Shown: piece by piece, positions 22,002 through 24,480 of the stretch | Layout of the letters: the number at the start of each line of letters is the position of its first letter | How positions within the stretch are numbered: the stretch's first letter is position 1 | Assembly: GCA_946627905.1 (NCBI GenBank) | Contig: CAMOVY010000002.1 | Coordinates: forward strand, 1 to 24,480 | DNA from: an uncultured Clostridia bacterium | Lineage (GTDB): Bacteria; Bacillota; Clostridia; Christensenellales; Borkfalkiaceae | Direction of reading: 5' to 3' | DNA length: 24,480 bases | The notes under the pieces: model-generated | What the model was told of the DNA's origin: nothing | Database searches by the model: none | What the model saw: only the letters and a program-made list of their open reading frames with translations | Position numbers and translations under genes: made by a program

Positions 22002-22625
22002 ATGAAAAAGTTTTTCGGTGAATTTAAGGCGTTTATATCCCGCGGCAACGTGATGGATATGGCTGTCGGCGTAATTATCGGCGGTGCGTTTTCGGCAATA
22101 GTTTCCGCGCTTACAAACCATATTTTAATGCCGATAATCAACTGGTTCTTGCTTATCATCACGGGCGGCAGCGGACTTGACAGTATTTATACGTATTTAA
22201 AGAAAGCGACGGCGGTAGACGCTGTCAGCGGCGAAACGGTAATCGACCTTACCAACTCGATTTATATCGACTGGGGCGCGTTTATAACGGCAATTATCAA
22301 CTTTATACTTATAGCGTTCGTACTGTTTATGATTATAAGAACCATAAACCGCATAGCGGAAGCGAATAAAAAGATAAAAACCAACGTTGGAAAACGCAGA
22401 CTTTCCAAAGCCGACAAAAAAGAACTTAAAGCCAGCGGCGTAAATTATAAAGATAAAGCGGCGGTAAGCGCGTACTTTGCGGATAAAAAAGCAAAAGAAG
22501 AAGAGGCGGCGGCGCAGAAAGCCAAAGAAGCCGAAGAAAAAGCCAAGGCGGAGCGCTTAGCAAATCCCACTACGGAAGATTTACTTAAAGATATAAAAGC
22601 GCTTTTACAAAAACAGGCTAAATAA
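22002..22625 (+). CDS. mscL: Large-conductance mechanosensitive channel with extended C-terminus
   Basis: A homopentameric membrane channel that opens under extreme tension to release osmolytes. FKAFISRGNVMDMAVGVIIGGAF is the N-terminal helix plus TM1, and TM2 lies at about residues 90-115 (INFILIAFVLFMIIRTINRI). At 207 aa it is 50-70 residues longer than usual. The extra sequence lies between TM2 and the family's conserved C-terminal helix, which is still present as TEDLLKDIKALLQKQ. The insert is rich in Lys, Glu and Ala (FADKKAKEEEAAAQKAKEAE) and should form a long helix or coiled coil. AAGGAGAG precedes the ATG. Confidence 0.95.
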   Translation: MKKFFGEFKAFISRGNVMDMAVGVIIGGAFSAIVSALTNHILMPIINWFLLIITGGSGLDSIYTYLKKATAVDAVSGETVIDLTNSIYIDWGAFITAIINFILIAFVLFMIIRTINRIAEANKKIKTNVGKRRLSKADKKELKASGVNYKDKAAVSAYFADKKAKEEEAAAQKAKEAEEKAKAERLANPTTEDLLKDIKALLQKQAK

Positions 22626-22643
22626 AAAACGTATAAAATTAAT

Positions 22644-22678
22644 AAAATAACCGATGGGTAGCACCCATCGGTTATTTT
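22644..22678. terminator. Terminator after mscL, shared with the convergent flippase-like gene
   Basis: AAAATAACCGATGGGT and its exact complement ACCCATCGGTTATTTT form a 16-bp stem with a 3-nt loop. The AT ends provide T runs in both directions. Confidence 0.9.
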
Positions 22679-22704
22679 TGCCGTATTTTCGTTATTGTTT
22701 TTCA

Positions 22705-24054
22705 TTATTCGTCCAAATCGGAAATTCCCAAAAATTCCGCCTTTTTGTCTTTTTTATGATTTACGGTAGTAAAGATAAAGCCGATAATTATGTAAGAATA
22801 ATAACTCAATATACGCCATAAAACCATTGCCGAGAAGGCAAGACCGGCGAATTTAACCCCGACGGTGAATAACAGGTAAAAGGAAAGGTCCGCCGCGCCC
22901 GAATTGCCGGGGGTAGGTATAAACGAAATGGACGCGTAAAGGATTATGGAAAGTTGAACTATTTGCAGCCACTCCATAAACCCTTTTGCGTTTACGTTGT
23001 CGTACCCGAACAGTTTAAGGGTAAAGTACGCGATGGAACAAAGCGCAAACGTTTCGCCCGCGCCGAGAATTAAAGTGGATATCAGCGCAAAGGGGTTTTT
23101 AGCGAACCGCTTTATACACACCGAATTGTGAACGATGGTTTTAAGTGTTTTATACTCGGTCTTTTTGGGGTCTTTAATGATTTTGAGTTTGCCGCCGATT
23201 GTCGTACACCATTTAACGAGTTTAGCGCCTATTCGCGGCAAAAGCGAGAAGATTAAGACGAGCGCGGGCATTGCTATGCATCCGAACAGCCCGATTATTG
23301 CAAGCACGTTGAATATGGGCGGGAACTTTATTATAAATTCCTGTTCGATATTCAAAACGTTGCCGTTAAAGAATACGAGAGATACTATACCTAAACTTAC
23401 GAACGCGAATTGCGAGAAGAAAAACGCGATAATGGGCATAGACGCGGCGACGCCGCCGTGCACCCCGTGCTTTGAAAGGTGGTATATTTCAAACGGCTGA
23501 CCGCCCACCGCAAGCGGGGTTACGTAGTTATAATAATGCCCGATAACGCCCGTTTCGAAGCAGGTTTTAAAGTGCCATTTTCCCGTTTGCGATTTGCATA
23601 TAACGGAAAGTTTTATGCCTTTAAATAGGTAAGAAAGGAAAAGGGATAAAATCGCTAATATAAGATAAAACCAAGTGTTTTCGAAGTTGTTTATAAGTCC
23701 TTTTAAAGATGCGGCTTGTTTTCCTTCGCTCGCCCTGAAAAAGTCCACGTAAAAGGTGTAAGCAAGAACGCCTATAACGAAAACCAAGAAAATAACCGAC
23801 ACAAGGCGCTTAAAGAACTTCTGCCTGCGGTCGATATTTTTATCGGCGTCGCTTATGCCTAAGAACTTTGTCATAACGAGTTGTTTACCGATACTCGTCT
23901 GCTTGTTTTCTTCCGCCTGCGCCTTTACCGTCTTTTCCGCTTCCGCAACGGCAGCCGAATTGTATTCTTCTTCGATGCCGACGATTTTCGGTTCAAAGGT
24001 TTCGCCGTCGATTTCTATTTTACGTAATCCTATGGTCTTTTTCTTTTTAGTCAT
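22705..24054 (-). CDS. Flippase-like / lysylphosphatidylglycerol synthase TM-domain membrane protein
   Basis: A 449-aa integral membrane protein of the LPG_synthase_TM (UPF0104) family, related to the flippase half of MprF but without the catalytic lysyltransferase domain. A charged cytoplasmic N-terminus of ~90 residues precedes about eight helices. YYNYVTPLAVGGQPFEIYHL and FIPTPGNSGAADLSF are family signatures. Family members are thought to flip lipids or lipid-linked sugars; the substrate here is unknown. The start MTKKKK at 24054 is chosen because the upstream in-frame ATG at 24093 lies in the -35 box of a perfect promoter. No Shine-Dalgarno precedes 24054 and the predicted transcript start is only 4-5 bases upstream, so the mRNA appears leaderless. 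Confidence 0.88.
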   Translation of the reverse strand: MTKKKKTIGLRKIEIDGETFEPKIVGIEEEYNSAAVAEAEKTVKAQAEENKQTSIGKQLVMTKFLGISDADKNIDRRQKFFKRLVSVIFLVFVIGVLAYTFYVDFFRASEGKQAASLKGLINNFENTWFYLILAILSLFLSYLFKGIKLSVICKSQTGKWHFKTCFETGVIGHYYNYVTPLAVGGQPFEIYHLSKHGVHGGVAASMPIIAFFFSQFAFVSLGIVSLVFFNGNVLNIEQEFIIKFPPIFNVLAIIGLFGCIAMPALVLIFSLLPRIGAKLVKWCTTIGGKLKIIKDPKKTEYKTLKTIVHNSVCIKRFAKNPFALISTLILGAGETFALCSIAYFTLKLFGYDNVNAKGFMEWLQIVQLSIILYASISFIPTPGNSGAADLSFYLLFTVGVKFAGLAFSAMVLWRILSYYSYIIIGFIFTTVNHKKDKKAEFLGISDLDE

Positions 24055-24064
24055 AGTAAATAGT

Positions 24065-24093
24065 ATTATATACGATAAGGAAATAATTGTCAA
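24065..24093 (-). promoter_or_regulatory. Perfect-consensus promoter giving a leaderless transcript
   Basis: On the minus strand TTGACA (24093-24088), exactly 17 bases, TATAAT (24070-24065). The expected +1 is near 24058-24059, against an ATG at 24054. Confidence 0.85.
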
Positions 24094-24117
24094 CGGAAAA
24101 AAATTCAGTAAACAAAT

Positions 24118-24157
24118 TTCCCCACCGTTTGCCGTTTTTTAAGCAAACCGTGGGGAA
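24118..24157 (-). terminator. Terminator after rplI
   Basis: TTCCCCACCGTTTGC and GCAAACCGTGGGGAA pair with one C.C mismatch around a 10-nt loop, 23 bp after the rplI stop. It separates rplI from the flippase-like gene. Confidence 0.75.
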
Positions 24158-24179
24158 AAAGCGTTCCGAATTTTTAACG

Positions 24180-24480
24180 TCAGTTTATTATATTCACGGT
24201 GATTTTGGCCGTTTCTTCCGCGGAAATACGCACCGAAGCGGGGTATACGCCCGCGGTTTTTATGTTGGGCTGAATAACTATTTTCTTTTTGTCGACGATA
24301 ATTCCCATATCGGCTAATTTGTCGGCAATTTCCTTGTTGGTTATGCTCCCGAAAAACTTGCCCGTTTCGCCGCTTTTGACCTGTATCGTTATACTTAATC
24401 CGTCGATTTTTTCACGCAGGGCTTTGTTTTCCTTTAACTGTTCCTGCCTGTGAAATTCCTGCGCGGCTTTTTGTGCCTTG
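24180..24480 (-). CDS. rplI: 50S ribosomal protein L9 (partial, 5' end outside window)
   Basis: The last 99 codons of L9, a large-subunit protein that binds 23S rRNA. The visible part holds the end of the long connecting helix (AQKAAQEFHRQEQLKENKAL) and the whole C-terminal domain. FFGSITNKEIADKLADMG and KKKIVIQPNIKTAGVYPASV are diagnostic. It ends TVNIIN with TGA at 24180-24182. The N-terminal rRNA-binding domain lies beyond position 24480. Confidence 0.95.
   Translation of the reverse strand, partial: KAQKAAQEFHRQEQLKENKALREKIDGLSITIQVKSGETGKFFGSITNKEIADKLADMGIIVDKKKIVIQPNIKTAGVYPASVRISAEETAKITVNIIN

Noticed and set aside
24055..24093. Longer N-terminus for the flippase-like protein, starting at the in-frame ATG at 24093.
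   Set aside because: That ATG lies in the -35 box of a perfect promoter, so the transcript cannot include it; there is also no ribosome binding site.

Overview
The window looks like chromosomal core and near-core sequence from a Gram-positive, anaerobic, probably gut-associated member of Clostridia (Firmicutes). The evidence is strong AAGGAGG-type ribosome binding sites, sigma-A-type promoters (TTGACA/TATAAT with 17-base spacers), an NdoA/EndoA-type MazF, an M-box riboswitch before mgtE, a eukaryotic/archaeal-type prolyl-tRNA synthetase, D-lactate dehydrogenase next to a small ferredoxin, and an N-acetylhexosamine 1-kinase used in host-glycan catabolism. Genus is not assignable from the sequence alone. 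No phage, insertion sequence, CRISPR array or large accessory island is visible.

Layout. 1-846 (minus): ferredoxin followed by D-lactate dehydrogenase (3' end outside the window). 1071-2153 (plus): N-acetylhexosamine 1-kinase, ended by a 38-bp perfect palindrome shared with the convergent CDF metal exporter (2239-3369, minus). 3506-5057 (plus): cytidylate-kinase-like protein and a PAP2 phosphatase, each followed by one copy of the same inverted-repeat element in opposite orientation. 5208-6969 (minus): GT8 glycosyltransferase and lysophospholipid-type acyltransferase, overlapping by 8 bp. 7093-8711 (minus): mgtE under an M-box Mg2+ riboswitch. 8789-9244 (minus): small membrane protein with an apparently leaderless mRNA. 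9418-13285 (plus): CvpA-like protein, acyl-ACP thioesterase, a 46-codon ORF, a secreted protein and an EamA transporter. 13354-13701: convergent tRNA-Val(GAC) and tRNA-Arg(CCU). 13919-14281: lone mazF. 14343-16316 (minus): transketolase. 16536-21118 (plus): proS, a TTG-start membrane protein, mnmE and a LysR regulator. 21183-22625 (plus): uppP and mscL. 22705-24054 (minus): flippase-like membrane protein, also apparently leaderless. 24180-end (minus): C-terminal part of ribosomal protein L9.

Many genes concern the cell envelope or membrane (UppP, PAP2, acyltransferase/GT8, flippase-like protein, MscL, thioesterase) or ion homeostasis (MgtE, CDF). Most of the rest is translation (two tRNAs, ProS, MnmE, L9) and central metabolism. 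I found no convincing multi-gene novel system. The points most worth a second look are regulatory or RNA-level: two leaderless-type starts, a terminator-like hairpin whose 3' arm is the only visible Shine-Dalgarno of uppP, an extra hairpin beside the mgtE ribosome binding site, two A.C mismatches in tRNA-Val, and a pair of oppositely oriented palindromic elements in 3' untranslated regions.
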